A stretch of DNA of 64,000 nt from NCBI GenBank assembly GCA_015680905.1, contig CM027382.1, forward strand, positions 17,457,501 to 17,521,500, given 5' to 3'. This document shows positions 1 through 12,585 of the stretch, in pieces. Below the pieces are notes generated by a model, which saw nothing but the letters and a program-made list of their open reading frames with translations, did not search any database and had not been told where the DNA came from. The stretch comes from Coptis chinensis. Taxonomy: Eukaryota; Streptophyta; Magnoliopsida; Ranunculales; Ranunculaceae. Within the stretch, counting starts at the first letter, position 1, and every line of letters starts with the position of its first letter. Made by a program: the position numbers and the translations under genes.

Positions 1-2494
1 TAAGCGGTTTTGTTAGAGGATCGGCCAAATTTAACTCTGACCTCATATAATTTAGAGCCACAACTCCAGATTCCAACAGCTGCTTTATAGACTGTAGTCT
101 CAAACGGATATGTCTACTTTTCCCATTATACAATTTGCTCTTTGCCTTTGCTATTGCGGCCTGATAGTCACAATGCATAGGTACAGTTGGAGGCGGTTTT
201 GTACCAATAGAAAGATCTGCCAAGAGGTTTCTAAGCCACTCAGCCTCTGCACTTGTTTTATTTAAAGCAATAAGCTCGGACTCCATGATTGAATGAGCTA
301 TCAAGGTCTGCTTAGAAGATTTCCAAGCGACTGCACCTCCACCAAGAGTGAAAATATAACCACTAGTGGACTTGATTATCACGAGAATTAGATATCTAGT
401 TTGCATCACAATAACCCTCTATCACAGGTGGAGTTTGTCTAAGACCTATGCCGTAATCTATTGTTCTCTCAAGTACTTGGCTAGTCTCTCTAACGCACTC
501 CAATGTTCCTTGCTAGGACAATGAGTGTATCTGCTCAACCTGCTAACTGCATAAGCAATGTCAGGTCTAGTGCAATTCATCAAGTACATGAGACTACCAA
601 TAATTTGGGCATATCTAGACTGAAGGACACTATGTTGATCATTTGTCTGAAGTTCACTAGTTGCCTCATAAGGTGTCGACACAGGCTTACTATCATAATA
701 GTGAAACTTCTTCAAATACTTCTCAACATAATACTCTTGTGAAAGTGTATAGCCATCACGGTTTTTGATGATTTTGATTCCAAGAATCACATCAGCTTCT
801 CCCAAATCCTTCATTTAAAATTAGGAGGATAAGAACATCTTGGTGTTTCTCATAACATCAAGGCTAAGGCTAATGATTAACATGTCATCCACATATAGAC
901 AGATAATCACATATCTATTCACATCAAAAGATTTAAAGTAAATACATTTATCAGCATCATTTATGTGATATCCATTGGACATCATGACACTGTCAAACTT
1001 TTCATGTCATTGTTTTGGCACTTGTTTCAACCCATATAAAGACTTAACTAATTTGCATACCTTTTGCTCATTCCCTTGTACTATAGTACCCTCAAACTGC
1101 ATCATATATATTTCTTCATCAAGATCACCATTCAAAAATACAGTTTTTCCATCCATTTGATGAATAAATAAATTATGAATAGCAGCTAGAGCCATTAGAA
1201 CTCTTATAGAAGAAATCCTAGTTACAGGAGCATAAGTATCAAAATAGTCAATGCCTTTTTTCTGAGAGAATCCTTTGACTACTAGTCTAGCCTTATATTT
1301 CTCAATGGAACCATCTAGCTTCAGTTTCTTTTTGAAGATCCACTTGTAACGTATATGTATCACCCCAGGGGGTAGATCAACTATCTCCCATGTGTGATTA
1401 GATATAATCGAATTTAGTTATGAGTTTATAGCATCTTTCAAGAAAGGTGCATCTCGAAAACTGATTGCCTCATTATACGTCATATGATCATCATTTAGAA
1501 GAAACATGTAAAAGTCATCACCAAAATTGGTGGATTTTCTATCTCTTTTACCCTTCCGAATTTCTTGTTCAGAAATTTCAGGATCTGTTGATTGTTGTTC
1601 ACTAGGAGCAACTAACCTCTCAATGCCAATTTTCAAAGAAAACAAATTCTCAAAGAAATTAGCATTTTTACTCTCTATAATAGTGTTAGCATCGACAAGG
1701 TTATTATCAAATTTTACTACTAAAAATCTATACGCAACACTATTATAAGCATAACCAATGAACATACAATCAACAGTTCTAGGTCCCAATTTTTTCTTTT
1801 TAGGTTCGTTCACTAGAACCTTTGCAAGACACCCCCACATTTTGAAGTATTTTAGGTTAGGTATATGACCTTTCCATAATTCATATGGTGTCTTATTCCT
1901 TGTTTTCTTGTTAGGTATCCTATTCTGTATATGGCAAGCAGATAAGATTGCTTTCCCCCATAAGTTCAGGGAAGCTCCAGAACTTACAAGCATAGCATTC
2001 ATCATCTCTATTAGTGTTCTATTTTTCCGTTCGGCTACTCCATTAGACTCAGGAGAGTATGGCGGAGTAGTCTCATGAATAATGCCATTCTTGTCACAAA
2101 AGTCCTGGAAGGGGTTAGACTCATATTCTCCACCCATGTCAGACCGAAGTCTTTTAATCTTACAGTTAAGCTGGTTTTCAACTTCAACTTTGTACTTGAG
2201 AAACATCTCACCTACCTCATGCTTGTTTCTAAGTAAATATACCATGGTGTACCTAGAGAAGTCATCTATGAATGTAATATAATAAAACTTCCCCCCTCTA
2301 GACATGGTACTTCTGAATTCACCCAAATCCGTATGAATAAGAGTTAGTAATCCAGTTTTATCTCTAGAAATAGTTCTGCAGGGTTTCTTTGTGGCTTTAG
2401 TCTCATCACATATCTCACATTTGTCATTAGAAAAATCAGAAATATCAAACAATAAACCATATGCTTTCATCCTTTTCATATACTGAACATTCAC
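1..2494 (-). pseudogene. Copia-1 pol part: integrase, RT, RNase H start
   Basis: Reading leftwards: the C-x2-C end of the pre-integrase zinc finger, an integrase core (phrases such as THTDLGEF-like and SDMGGEYES), the copia RT block ([21 protein letters not shown]), and the RT end followed by RNase H from about position 400 to the edge. The product would integrate and copy the element's RNA. It is broken in several places and can be regarded as dead. Confidence 0.9.
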
Positions 2495-2512
2495 ATGTCG
2501 TAGTCTGCCATG

Positions 2513-3913
2513 TCATATATTAAAAGAGTCAAGCAAGTAAGCAGAAGCAGATTCATTCTTATTAATAATAATGTTGTTAAGTACATTCAACATGAAAAGA
2601 CCACTGTTATTACAATAACCTTTCCTAACAAAACCCTCATTCTTCGTCAGAACGAACTTGTCACTCTCAAAAGTCACCTTGACACCAGCTTTTCCCAGTA
2701 AGGACACATAAATTAGATTCTGACAAATCTCAGGAACATGAAGAACATTACTAAGTGAAAGGGTTTTCCTTGAAGTTAACTTTAAAAGAATCTTGCATGT
2801 TCCCTCAACATGAACAGACCTTAAGTCACCCATATAGACATTTTCATCTTTCACTAGTATGTAGTCTGAGAAGGTTTCAACATCACCACAGACGTGGCGG
2901 GTGGAACCATAATCTAGTACCCAGTTCTTCTTCCCAGTGGCCATGAACACTTGTGACACCACAGAAGCAATAATATCATCTCCCTCAACTATATTAGCAT
3001 TGGGAGGATCATCAGTGTCTTTCTTGTGCATGCACTGAAAAGCCCTATGTCCCGGTTTACCACAAACATAACAATTTCCATTGCCAGTACCACTCCTTTT
3101 CAAAGAAGTGCATTTGACCTTGAAATTCTTATTTTTGTTGTACTTCTGCTTTTTAAAGGTTTTGTTTGATTTGCTGGAATTACCTTCAATGATATTGGCT
3201 TTAGAATGGAATTCCTTAGACAACACATCATCTCGAGTCTTGTTATTTTCCTCTATGTGAATGTGAATGTGAATGATCACATCCTCAAGAGTCATCTGCT
3301 TGCGCTTATGCTTCATACTATTTTTATAGTGTTTCCAAGACTCGCGGAGTTTCTCAATCAAACATCCAACAAGAAAGGTTTTGGATAAATTAATACCCTC
3401 AGTTTTCAAATCATTAATCATCACATGAAAATCATGGATTTGAGACGTTACATGTCTATCCTCTCTCATCTGGAACTTTAGAAAAGTCCCAATAGAATAT
3501 TTCTGAGTACCAGCATCCTCTATTATGTATTTTTTGTTCAAACTCTCCCATATATCATGTGCGTTATTATTTGAACAATAAATATCAAAAATTTCATTGG
3601 ACAAGGTACTCAAAATAGCATGACAACATGCCTTATTCCCATTGAGCCAGGCAGCTTGATTTCTTTAGAAATCATTAGAACCCTCCACGGGTGTTGTATC
3701 AGTGAGATACTTTGCATAGTTGAGTACATCCAGTGCTGTGAACACCCTTTCTCTCCATCGCTTGAAGTGTGAACCATTGAAGGATTCAATCTTTGACACA
3801 TTAGATAAGTTGCAAGCATTCAGTAGAGGTGCAACATCTCTCATAGTCGAAGTAACTTCCAAGACTCCAGAATTATTGGTTTCTTTGTTCGGCGTGTCAA
3901 CTGGTGTAGACAT
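2513..3913 (-). pseudogene. Copia-1 gag and protease part
   Basis: The gag start ATG is at 3911-3913, about 20 bases inside the 5' LTR. The gag part ends in a CCHC zinc knuckle (CYVCGKPGHRAFQC, about 3022-3063 as plus coordinates). An aspartic protease follows, with WVLDYGSTRHVC at the place of the usual D(S/T)G(A/S) site. Family and order match Copia-2. This is a broken fossil. Confidence 0.88.
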
Positions 3914-3933
3914 CTTGATTCTTTCCTTAAGAT

Positions 3934-4643
3934 TGTTGGATGTGAATAAAGAAAACAATAAAGAGACAAGGACAGAAGTAACAGGTAACAACCAAGGCGC
4001 GGATTAGGCTGTCCTTAAGAAAAGATTTTGCCCCTTCCAGTGGTGCAGAAAGGCAACAGTGGCATTTTCCTCACAGGATTCAATGGTTAACAGCAGTCTG
4101 ACTTTGCACTAGAACAGACTACCCTCTAGAACAACAATATAACTCTCTCTGGCGGCTACAGGAAGAAGAAAAGAAAAATAGGGCATGTTATAGTTCCGGT
4201 TCTTTGAGATGTGGGTTTCTAATGAACTGTATAACCTCTATGGACGCACAGTCCTATATATAGAGGCTTGGTTGGTCATAGAGACCAACTCACACTAGGA
4301 CACTGAAATCGAAACTTGCAGCAAAAGCAAAACCAAGTTTAGGCTTTTGGTTAATCCACTACCCACAACAGTAAACCCAAGCCCGAATCCGACCCGACCC
4401 GACTCAGCACGGGTAGGTGCGTGTGTGGCTTTGGGTGAGTCCTCCCTCCTAACACAAAAGCATTTGTACCTTAAGGGCACGCCCTTATAGTAGAGGAATG
4501 TCTCTTATACTTTACTTGCTAGTGGTGGATAACCAATGTGGGACTATCTACAATGCACTAAAGTGGAGAGAACACACTTTGTTCATCTCATCCACTTTGC
4601 ACACACACACTAGTATTTAGAAATACTCATAGAGATTCCAACA
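3934..4643 (-). repeat. 5' LTR of Copia-1
   Basis: On the minus strand the LTR starts TGTTGGAATC at 4643 and ends CCAACA at 3934, so its ends form the 6-base inverted repeat TGTTGG/CCAACA. It contains a TATATATA stretch near 4255, a probable promoter. It matches the 5' LTR of Copia-2 over nearly its whole length, with length differences. Length is 710 bp. The distal target-site copy is outside the window. Confidence 0.92.
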
Positions 4644-5657
4644 CTATCTTCGTCTGGATCTTCTGATGATTTAGATAACCTGGTTTTTTGTATCTATCTC
4701 TTCCATAACAGGTGAGGATTCCATATTGGGTATGGGTGACTCTTTCAGATCATCGGTATCATCCTGTTAGAGATGTTAAGAAAGACAATAGACCAAAAGG
4801 AACTGGATACGAAATCAGTGGATGATTAAAAACAAAAGCTGTTAGCAAAGAAACCATGCTTAAGGATTCAGAGGAATTTATTTCAGCATTTACACCAGAA
4901 GAACCTCGTTTGGATTTCTGCAGAGTCCGCAAGTTGTGCAAACCTTTCGTCACAAATCTTCTCTCATATGGTACATCAGGACTCTGAACACCCTATTCCT
5001 TTTGTATGATTTTTGGTGATGTGTTGAGAAAAGACTCTTTCATGGTTGCTTTCATTCTTAAGGTCGGACTCTCAGCACCATATTGGGGGTTTGGATTATT
5101 TTTCCAGGAACCACTCCAAAAACCTGTTAGAGGACTTGTATCTTTTGGTAACTCTGGAGTCTGGACTGCTCAATTCTTCCAGTTGATTCGCCTTCTTGCT
5201 TTGTGAGGAATGATGAAGCTGCTCTTCATCTCTGATTCCCTTTGTCGGTTGCAGATTCTCTCTGTCGATTACTTTACCACTATGTGATTGTGTTTTACTG
5301 GATGCTGGCTGTGTTTCATCACTGTCAGTGTCCCTCCTTATCTTTTTTGAATTAGGCTTTCCTCTGTGGCTCAACTCTTGTATCTACATCAAGCTCCTTA
5401 GACTCTGAACTCTTCTCCTTCTGTGAAGATGCAGTTTCTAATACTTCCCAAAGCCTCTGTCTCAAACTCGTGTTGGCTCGGTTTACTCTTCTTCTCTTTC
5501 TTTATCTGATACATGAGTTTCTTGTGCAGCTGCAAAGACAAATTCTTCTGTCTTTTCAGTGTCTCCTTGTTTCTCTTTTCTCCTCCCATATACAACACCA
5601 TCAAATTTCTTCGTCTTTTCCGTGTTTCCTTCTTTCTCTTCTCTCCTTCCAGAAATT
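4644..5657 (-). pseudogene. Host gene remnant between two copia elements, possibly ASY3-like
   Basis: This is the strip of host DNA between the two head-to-head copia elements. The minus strand has protein-like stretches in shifting frames. Around 5460-5375 it reads LRQRLWEVLETA, then a Lys/Ser/Glu-rich stretch, continuing in another frame (PNSKKIRRDTDSDETQ) to about 5096, then SPTLRMKATMKESFL near 5050. A probable intron ends TCTCTAACAG near 4763, before an acidic stretch (DDTDDLKESPIPNM) and KSSEDPDED beside the Copia-1 LTR. The LWE(I/V)L phrase in a Ser-rich, charged protein recalls the plant meiotic axis protein ASY3. That is from memory and tentative. Frame changes and the insertions on both sides mean it cannot make a normal product. 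The promoter side is at 22.0-22.5 kb. Confidence 0.42.
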
Positions 5658-6517
5658 TGTTGGAATCTCTATGAGTATTTCGAAATACTAATGTGTGTGT
5701 GTGCAAAGTGGAGGAGATGAACAAAGTGTGTTCTCTCCACTTTAGTGCATTGTAGATAGTCCCACATTGGTTAACCACCACTAGCAAGTGAGGTATATGA
5801 GGAATTCCTCTACCATAAGGGCGTGCCCTTAGGGTACAAATGCTTTTATGTTAGGATGGAGGACTCACCCAAAGCCACACACGCGTGCGCGCCCGCCCAC
5901 ACCGCACCAAGCCGAGTCGCATCGCGTCGTGTCGGGTCGGGTCGGGTTCGGGCTTGGGCTTACTATCTAGTGGGTAGTGGCTATCCAAAAGCCAAAACTT
6001 GTTTTGTTTTTGCAGCAAGTTTCGGTGTCCTATCTCTAGTTGGTTTCTTCTTACTTATCTGTTTGCGAAACCGACTTAGAGTTTGAGGATGAGTCCTTCT
6101 CCCATCTGGAAACCGACTACCTTCCTCTATATATTGAGGGTTGTACGTTCATAGAGAGGTATCCAAATCCAGATGCAGAGAAACACTTTTCACTTCATCA
6201 GAACTCGTGAATTCCAGAGACAGACCTTCACACCACACGAAATCAGAGAAACAGAACTCGACCTCATCCTATTCTTTTTCTCTTCTTCCTGTCAGCCGCC
6301 AGAGAGAGTTATATTATTGTTCTAGAGGGTAGTCTGTTCTAGTGCAAAGTCAGACTGCTGTTAACCATTGAATCCTGTGAGGAAGACGTCACTGCTACCT
6401 TTCTGCATAATTAGAAGGGGCAAAATCTTTCCTTAAGGACAGCCTAATCCGTGCCTTGGTTATTACATATTAATTCTGTCCTTGTCTCTTTATTGTTTTC
6501 TTTATTCACAACCATCA
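5658..6517 (+). repeat. 5' LTR of Copia-2
   Basis: Starts TGTTGGAATC, ends ACCATCA, 860 bp. It contains a TATATATT box near 6130, a likely promoter, and a G/C-rich CG-repeat stretch at about 5880-5950. The 3' partner is split by a hAT element. Directly after the LTR comes ATCTTAAGG, not the common plant iMet primer site. Confidence 0.93.
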
Positions 6518-6536
6518 ATCTTAAGGAAAGATCAAG

Positions 6537-7020
6537 ATGTCTACACCAGCAGACACCCCGCCGATCAAAGAAACCAATTCTGGAGTCATGGAAGTTACTT
6601 CGACTATGAGAGATGTTGCACCTCTATTGAATGCTTGCAACTTACCCAATGTGTCAAAGATTGAATCCTTCAACGGTTCACACTTCAAGCGATGGAGAGA
6701 AAGGGTGTTCACAGCCCTAGATGTACTCAACTATGCAAAGTATCTCACTGATACAGCACCCGTGGAGGGTTCTAATGATTTCAAAAGAAATCAAGCTGCT
6801 TGGCTCAATGGGAATAAGGTATGTCGTCTTGCTATTTTGAGTACCTTGTCCAATGAATTTTTTTATATTTATTGTTCAAATAAGAATGCACATGATATAT
6901 GGGAGAGTTTGAACAAAAAATACATAATAGAGGATGCTGATACTCAAAAATATGCTGTTGGGACTTTTCTAAAGTTCCAGATGAGAGAGTATAGAGATGT
7001 AACGTCTCAAATCCATAATT
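6537..7020 (+). pseudogene. Copia-2 gag, first part
   Basis: Begins ATGTCTACACC at 6537, only about 20 bases after the LTR. The translation carries FNGSHFKRWRERVFTALD and IWESLNKKYI, typical of the copia gag core. It matches Copia-1 gag. The reading is cut by the CACTA insertion at 7024 and resumes after 12582. It is part of a fossil. Confidence 0.88.
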
Positions 7021-8609
7021 ATCCACTACAAGAATACTGAGCATTAGCCACGGCCATAGACTGTGGCTAAAGTCCTTTTGTCACGGCTATAGGAACATTT
7101 GACGACCGTTGCTAATAACTTTTGTGGCTAACCTTTTGCCACGACTATGGGCTGGGCAAAACCTGTTTTTGCCCACGGTTTTGGACCGTTCCATGGCCGT
7201 GGCTAATAACCCTTATACCACAAAGATTCAACCGCGGCCAATCTTTGCTATGGACCGTGGGATATGTTTTTTATCTAGATCTATAGTTTGGCCACGGTTC
7301 TAGGCCGTGGCAAAATGACTTGAATTGGGTAAAAAAAATCGGTTCGAACGCCTTTTTATATCACACACACACCTCGCCGTTCATATAAAATTCTACCATT
7401 CCAATCAAACCCAGCAAAGAATAATTGAGAATTATCCACAATTCAACATTTCATACATAATATGTACTTAACATAAGACTTTTTACATAATAGATCCAAT
7501 TAGGAATGCTAACCTATATAAAAAGAACAAATATAGTACTCTTTTAAAATTTTACAAATACTATTGAAAATGACTCTAAAAACCACGAAATAGCCTAAAC
7601 ATCACCATTCCTAGCATCTAAACAACACCTCAACTTTTTCGAATCAAAGTTTGCATATTCTTGTTCGCTCTCTTGTACCTTTTCATGTAACTGCCTTAGA
7701 GTAGGCTTTGAAGATATAGCTACAACTGTTAAAAACCAATCATTAGAACTAAAAATTGTCAAATATAGCAAATATCAAATTAAAGAGAAACTACTAACCA
7801 TTACATGTTGTAAATGTATATAGAATGTTTTTCTAATTAATCCCTGCCAATGTCTGCATCATAATCACTCATCGCCTCTAACTTCTTTTCTTAATTTATA
7901 TTTCGAACAACCTGAGAGAGTAAATATCCGAATGAGATATAATAAAGGCCATAATCACGAAGAGTAGAAGTCATTCTAATTTATGATTCGTAGGGTTTCG
8001 TGGTGCATGGGGGTAATTTTGTATTTGCAGGATACAAACCAGACTCTACTATAATAAATACCAAACAAGGGGGTGTGCTTTGTAGACATTAGCATGTGTA
8101 CTTCATCCAAACAAAGGCTACAAAACTTACATTAATTCTATTGCAAACAACACTCAAGGTTTATATAAGAACTCCTAAAGCAAGATTGACTCCTTTCTTG
8201 ATCGGTGTTTGACTCGATATATTACCGTAAAAAACAGACATCAAGTCTTCAAACAGGAATTAGAATTTGAGTGGCAAAACCCCCTTGCTCCAATTCTAAT
8301 TTGTTTTTTTAGTATAAAGAAACCCTGGAATTAACATTGGCACAATAATAAAAAAATAGAAAAATAGAAGAAACAAAACTATAAAAACTCTTTAAGGCCA
8401 AAATGATAGTTGAGCCTAAAGTGAACATTTTAATCCTTTATCTGAAAAGAAACAAAAGAAACAAGAGATTATAAAGATAATTCTAATTTCCCCGACACAA
8501 AATTAACAACTATTTTCCAGAATTTGAATTCTATTTTTACCAACTCAAAGATCGCTCACATATCTAGCAAAGAAAGATATCATATATAAAGGAGACCTAG
8601 TCAATGGAG

Positions 8610-8995
8610 TATCCAGAATTGGAACACTTGTAGCTTCGGTCCAATCCCTTCATTGAAGTCCTTAACACACTTTGTTTACATACTTCCAAGCACTTCCACC
8701 AATAGTGAAAACTCCACAAAATAATTTTCAGCGATAAAAAGTAAAAAACGCTTAATCAACCCAAGGAATTGAGTTCTTATGACATATGCAAGTGAACAAG
8801 TGACTTGGTCCAAAAGGACCTCAGTCAATGGCCAATATGAAACCAAAAATACTGGACTTGAGAATAAAAAAGAACTTACAAAGAGCAAAATAGTGTGAGT
8901 TATTATGCACAACATATAAATGACACAATCATAAAAGTCAAGCAAAAGTCTACAAGTACTTTCTGTTAAATCGAAGTCCCACTAGAACACCAACC
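8610..8995 (+). repeat. Internal duplicate block 1 of the CACTA element
   Basis: About 350 bp (ACTTCCAAGCACTTCCACCA, then GAGTTCTTATGACATAT, then CTAGAACACCAA) recurs at 10897-11330 in the same orientation with many small differences. The short piece GGAACACTTGTAGCTT lies before the shared block here and after it in the second copy, so the duplicate is rearranged. Confidence 0.8.
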
Positions 8996-9959
8996 AATTA
9001 GTCAAGCTCACTTCTTTTCGTGATTGAAGTAGGGGTTAACTTGGAATAGTCAAATTCTACAAAAAGATGCATTTTACTTTTAGGCGCAAGTGCGCAACTG
9101 TGTAGCGGAAATCTAAAATTAGACGTGTATAAGGGTTCAGCAATGGAATCAGATATTATTATCTTGGCCTAGGCTAATTGAGAAGTTAAACGGTGGATTG
9201 GTATTGACACTTCTTGAAGGATATTCCAAATTGGTTAGTGTGATGGCAACAATCACTTGCAAGAGCATCGAATAATGTGCTTGCTTGTAAGTCATAACAT
9301 ATAACTAGTGAACACAAAGATAATAATATACATTTAATATAAATGAAGGGCGTATGTTGAAGGAAAACCGCTGTACGCAAAACATTATCTAAAAGCTCAA
9401 TGGGACTACAAAATATCGCTAACTAAAGGAGTGGACTAAAGCCTACAGCTAAGTTAGCCATAAGAACAACTGCATAACATTTCTAATGGTTTTTTTTTAT
9501 CCGTTATCACAAAACCCGCCAAAAAATTTGGTAGACAGAGAAATGATAAAAAAAAAGAGATTGAGCAATTAAAAGGTACCCGCAAATGATCGAATTCATC
9601 TTTGGAATCGCGCGTAAAGGCCCGACAAGTTAGCGAAGAAATTTACCAGATGATGTCCCGAGCATCTACTTTTACAGATTCTGGTCTCGCAATGCTAAGA
9701 AAAAGGCGCAGTCTAGGTCATTCTTAAATGTCATTGAGTTGTGATAACTCAATCTCTATGAAACCGAGAAGATTGTTTTAACATAAATAAAACCACCATG
9801 GTCAACTCAAAATAGAACATCGAGGAGAAAACATAAAAAATTCTCATACTTGACTTGTTATGAAGCATTTTTCCATTAAGGACATCTTCAAGAAGGAAAA
9901 ATGCGAGCATGAGAACTAAAAAGCCGAGAAATGGGTAGAGGATAAAAAATTAAGAGATT

Positions 9960-10120
9960 ATACTCGGCCAAGGAAAGAAGGTACACGGCTAAAGGAGAAC
10001 AAACCTACATGGCTAAAGGGGAACAAACCCATCATGGCTAAATTATCGAAATTTGGTGGCTAAAGGGGATCAAACCTAAAGGATACATAATCACATTTGT
10101 TGGCTAAAAAGGGACCAAAC
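9960..10120 (+). repeat. Short imperfect tandem repeat in the CACTA element
   Basis: Four to five imperfect units built on GGCTAAAGGGGAACAAACC, spaced about 30 bases. GGCTAAA is also part of the GTGGCTAAA motif in the element's subterminal repeats, so these may be extra copies of that motif. Confidence 0.6.
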
Positions 10121-10896
10121 CTTAACATTGGTGTGATGAAAAGCATTGGTGGAGCATACTCAAGGCTAGATAGTACCTAAACCTACATAACAGTTCATGT
10201 GTTAGTAATTCAATCACTAATTGTTCTTTGGAATAACAAGGTGACAAGGATGCCTAAATATGAAATAAACATAAGATCTTAATGTTGATAAATTCTATGC
10301 TAGACTTTGAGCGGGTCATTTGAATACCATCACACTGGGTCAACTTCTTCTAAATCAGCCTACATGGCTTTGAAGAATATTGGAAATGAAGTAAGATGGA
10401 GTAATCTTGTAGCATATAAACTTCTTGTGCCTAGTCACTCCTGCAGGGTTAGCAAGAGCTGTCCGGGAGTCTTCCCACTCAAAAAAATACTGGTCAAAAA
10501 AAAGGTGTTCTGACACATTCTATATGCTGCTTTGGTAACAATGAAAGGGAACTCAGAACACCTATATTTTGATCATCCTTTCTCTTAACAGTTTCAAAGT
10601 TCTGGGTTTGGGTAGACGCAACGCAACGCAATTAATGAACCGATCTAATTCACTCACATTGCTCGAACGAGAGGTCAACTAAAGCTGGAGAATGGCGTTT
10701 CTATGTGCCACTATAGCAATCTAAAAGATTCAAGAAAGGAGACGGCTTTCTCATAGTAAGGTGGAAGTTTTAGAAGAACCAACAAAGCTGCGGATTATAC
10801 GGCTAAAAACTCTGGTTTAGGTGATGAATGTAATATGTACTACACAATTCCTCTAGATTCTAATTTTGTATCTTCCAGGAAGACGCAAAGGGAACT

Positions 10897-11330
10897 AAAA
10901 TGTTTACATACTTCCAAGCACTTCCACCACTAGTGAAAACTCCACAAAATAACTTTGAGCAATAAAAAAGCAAAAGAAACGCTAACCAACCCAAGAAATT
11001 GAGTTCTTATGACATATACAAGTGAGTTGAAGCTGCGCAGCTTGATCAAACGGCCTCAGTCCAATGGCCAGTATGAAACCAAAACTACAGGACTTGAGAA
11101 TCAAAAAGAACTTACAAAGAGCAAAATGGTGTCAGTTACTATGCACAAGCACAACATATAAATGTCATAATCATAAAAGTCAAGCAAAAGTATACAATTT
11201 GTTAAAAGCGAAGTCCTACTAGAACACCAAACACTGTTTACATACTTCCAAGCACTTCCACCAAGATGTAATTGGAACACTTGTAGCTTTGGGTCCAATC
11301 CCTTCATTGAAACACGACCAGTAGTACTTT
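10897..11330 (+). repeat. Internal duplicate block 2 of the CACTA element
   Basis: Second copy of the block at 8610-8995. It is followed by a further partial repeat (TTTACATACTTCCAAGCAC at about 11233) joined to GGAACACTTGTAGCTTTGGG, which lies on the other side in the first copy. Confidence 0.8.
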
Positions 11331-12045
11331 GCTTTTTTGCTTTTTTTACACCTGAATATGTAAATAGAAGGTTTCCCTGCATCCAGAATTTCAGCCACCA
11401 CCTCCTTCCTTGCATACATGCATGGCCACCTCTTACTAATATACTAGCATGAGGTGTTCGCACACCACATAGCCCCATACCCATGTCACTTTATCAACTA
11501 TCCCTTATACTTATCAAGGCCCATCACACGTGCTTGCACACCAAGCAAACCAACTATTTACTACTAAACACAAGCACAAGTAGATCTGAGTGTACCACAA
11601 TCATGCAACTTAACAAAATTTTACCAAATTAACAATAAACCAAGTGAACCAAACAAAATTGTTATACATCTAAAAGAGCTAATAACCAATACCCACCAAA
11701 AACGAGACTTGGAATAAAACGATTTTCATTCTAAAATGATGCGGCTCTAGTCAAAAAAATAAAAATACTACAATACCCTAATCACACATAGAAAATTGTC
11801 AATTTCCTTTAATTAATTTCTAGATTACTATAAGCTCCTCCTTAGCAGAATTTATAAATTAAAATGATTATGAATTTGCAAATAAAACAATGTATCAAGA
11901 GAAAGGATGCCTCATTAGAAATAAACAATTGATATTCTTATAATTGAGGTCTTAAAACGCGATTAATGACCAAACCTTAAGCAAAACATACTTCTTTACA
12001 ACAATTAAAATCAAAGAACCCTAAATTAGCACCTAACATCAAAAT

Positions 12046-12077
<32 letters not shown>

Positions 12078-12585
12078 CAGATATAAGAGTGCAATCAAAC
12101 CCGGGTCAATTGACTCTAGCGTAAGACAGAGAGTGTGAGGGAAAAAAATTAATGTTTTTCCTTGATCTTCAACCTTGGTGAGAGACAAAGAGAGGGGAGG
12201 AGGAAAGTTCTATTACATGAGAGAAGTGAATAAAAGAGAAGTATTGTTTATAGAAGAGAGAGAAGGAAGACAAACCTTGTTATTGCTTTAATATCGAGTT
12301 TTCTTTCAAACAACTCGAGTCTTCTTCTTCGATTGTTGTTGCTACTCTTTATTTTCACGATGGCTTCATGAGATCTTAACGGACATCAAAATCCAAGTCT
12401 AATCCAACGATGGACGAAACAAATGGACATAGCCGTAGCCAAAATGGAAACTAAACCCAACTACCCAAACAATACCCCATGGCCACTTAAAAATTTTTTG
12501 GGCCGTTGGACCCTGGCAACAGCTGATGACTGTGGCTAAAGCAAGATTGTACCTGTGGCAAAAGCTCAATTTTCTTGTAGTGATC

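Larger units (their letters stand above)
1..4643 (-). mobile_element. Copia-1, Ty1/copia LTR retrotransposon (partial, runs off left edge)
   Basis: The minus strand reads 5' LTR, gag with zinc knuckle, protease, integrase, reverse transcriptase and the start of RNase H, which is the Ty1/copia order (integrase before RT). The 3' LTR lies outside the window. It belongs to the same family as Copia-2: LTR ends, gag start and pol are closely similar. The element is a broken fossil with several breaks. It sits in a host gene (ASY3-like exons adjoin its 5' LTR) and points towards Copia-2 about 1 kb away. Confidence 0.95.
7024..12582. mobile_element. CACTA (En/Spm-type) DNA transposon, probably non-autonomous
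   Basis: The left end reads CACTACAAGAATACTGAGC and the right end, reverse complemented, CACTACAAGAAAATTGAGC. The 3-bp flanks are ATC (7021-7023) and ATC (12583-12585), the 3-bp target duplication expected of this superfamily. Both subterminal zones are rich in GCCACGG/CCGTGGC motifs (about 7045-7310 and 12430-12560), probable transposase-binding repeats. Inside the 5.56 kb I find no transposase (TNP2-type) domain and no open frame beyond 127 codons, so it most likely depended on an autonomous relative. A run of 28 A lies at about 12050. It interrupts the Copia-2 gag, so it is younger than Copia-2. Confidence 0.93.

Noticed and set aside
5823-6332. Plus frames in the Copia-2 LTR
   Set aside because: They lie within the LTR and repeat in the other LTR copies without conserved coding.
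12049-12077. Run of A read as the tail of a retroposed gene or LINE
   Set aside because: No LINE or processed-gene text precedes it and it lies inside the CACTA borders; a plain homopolymer.
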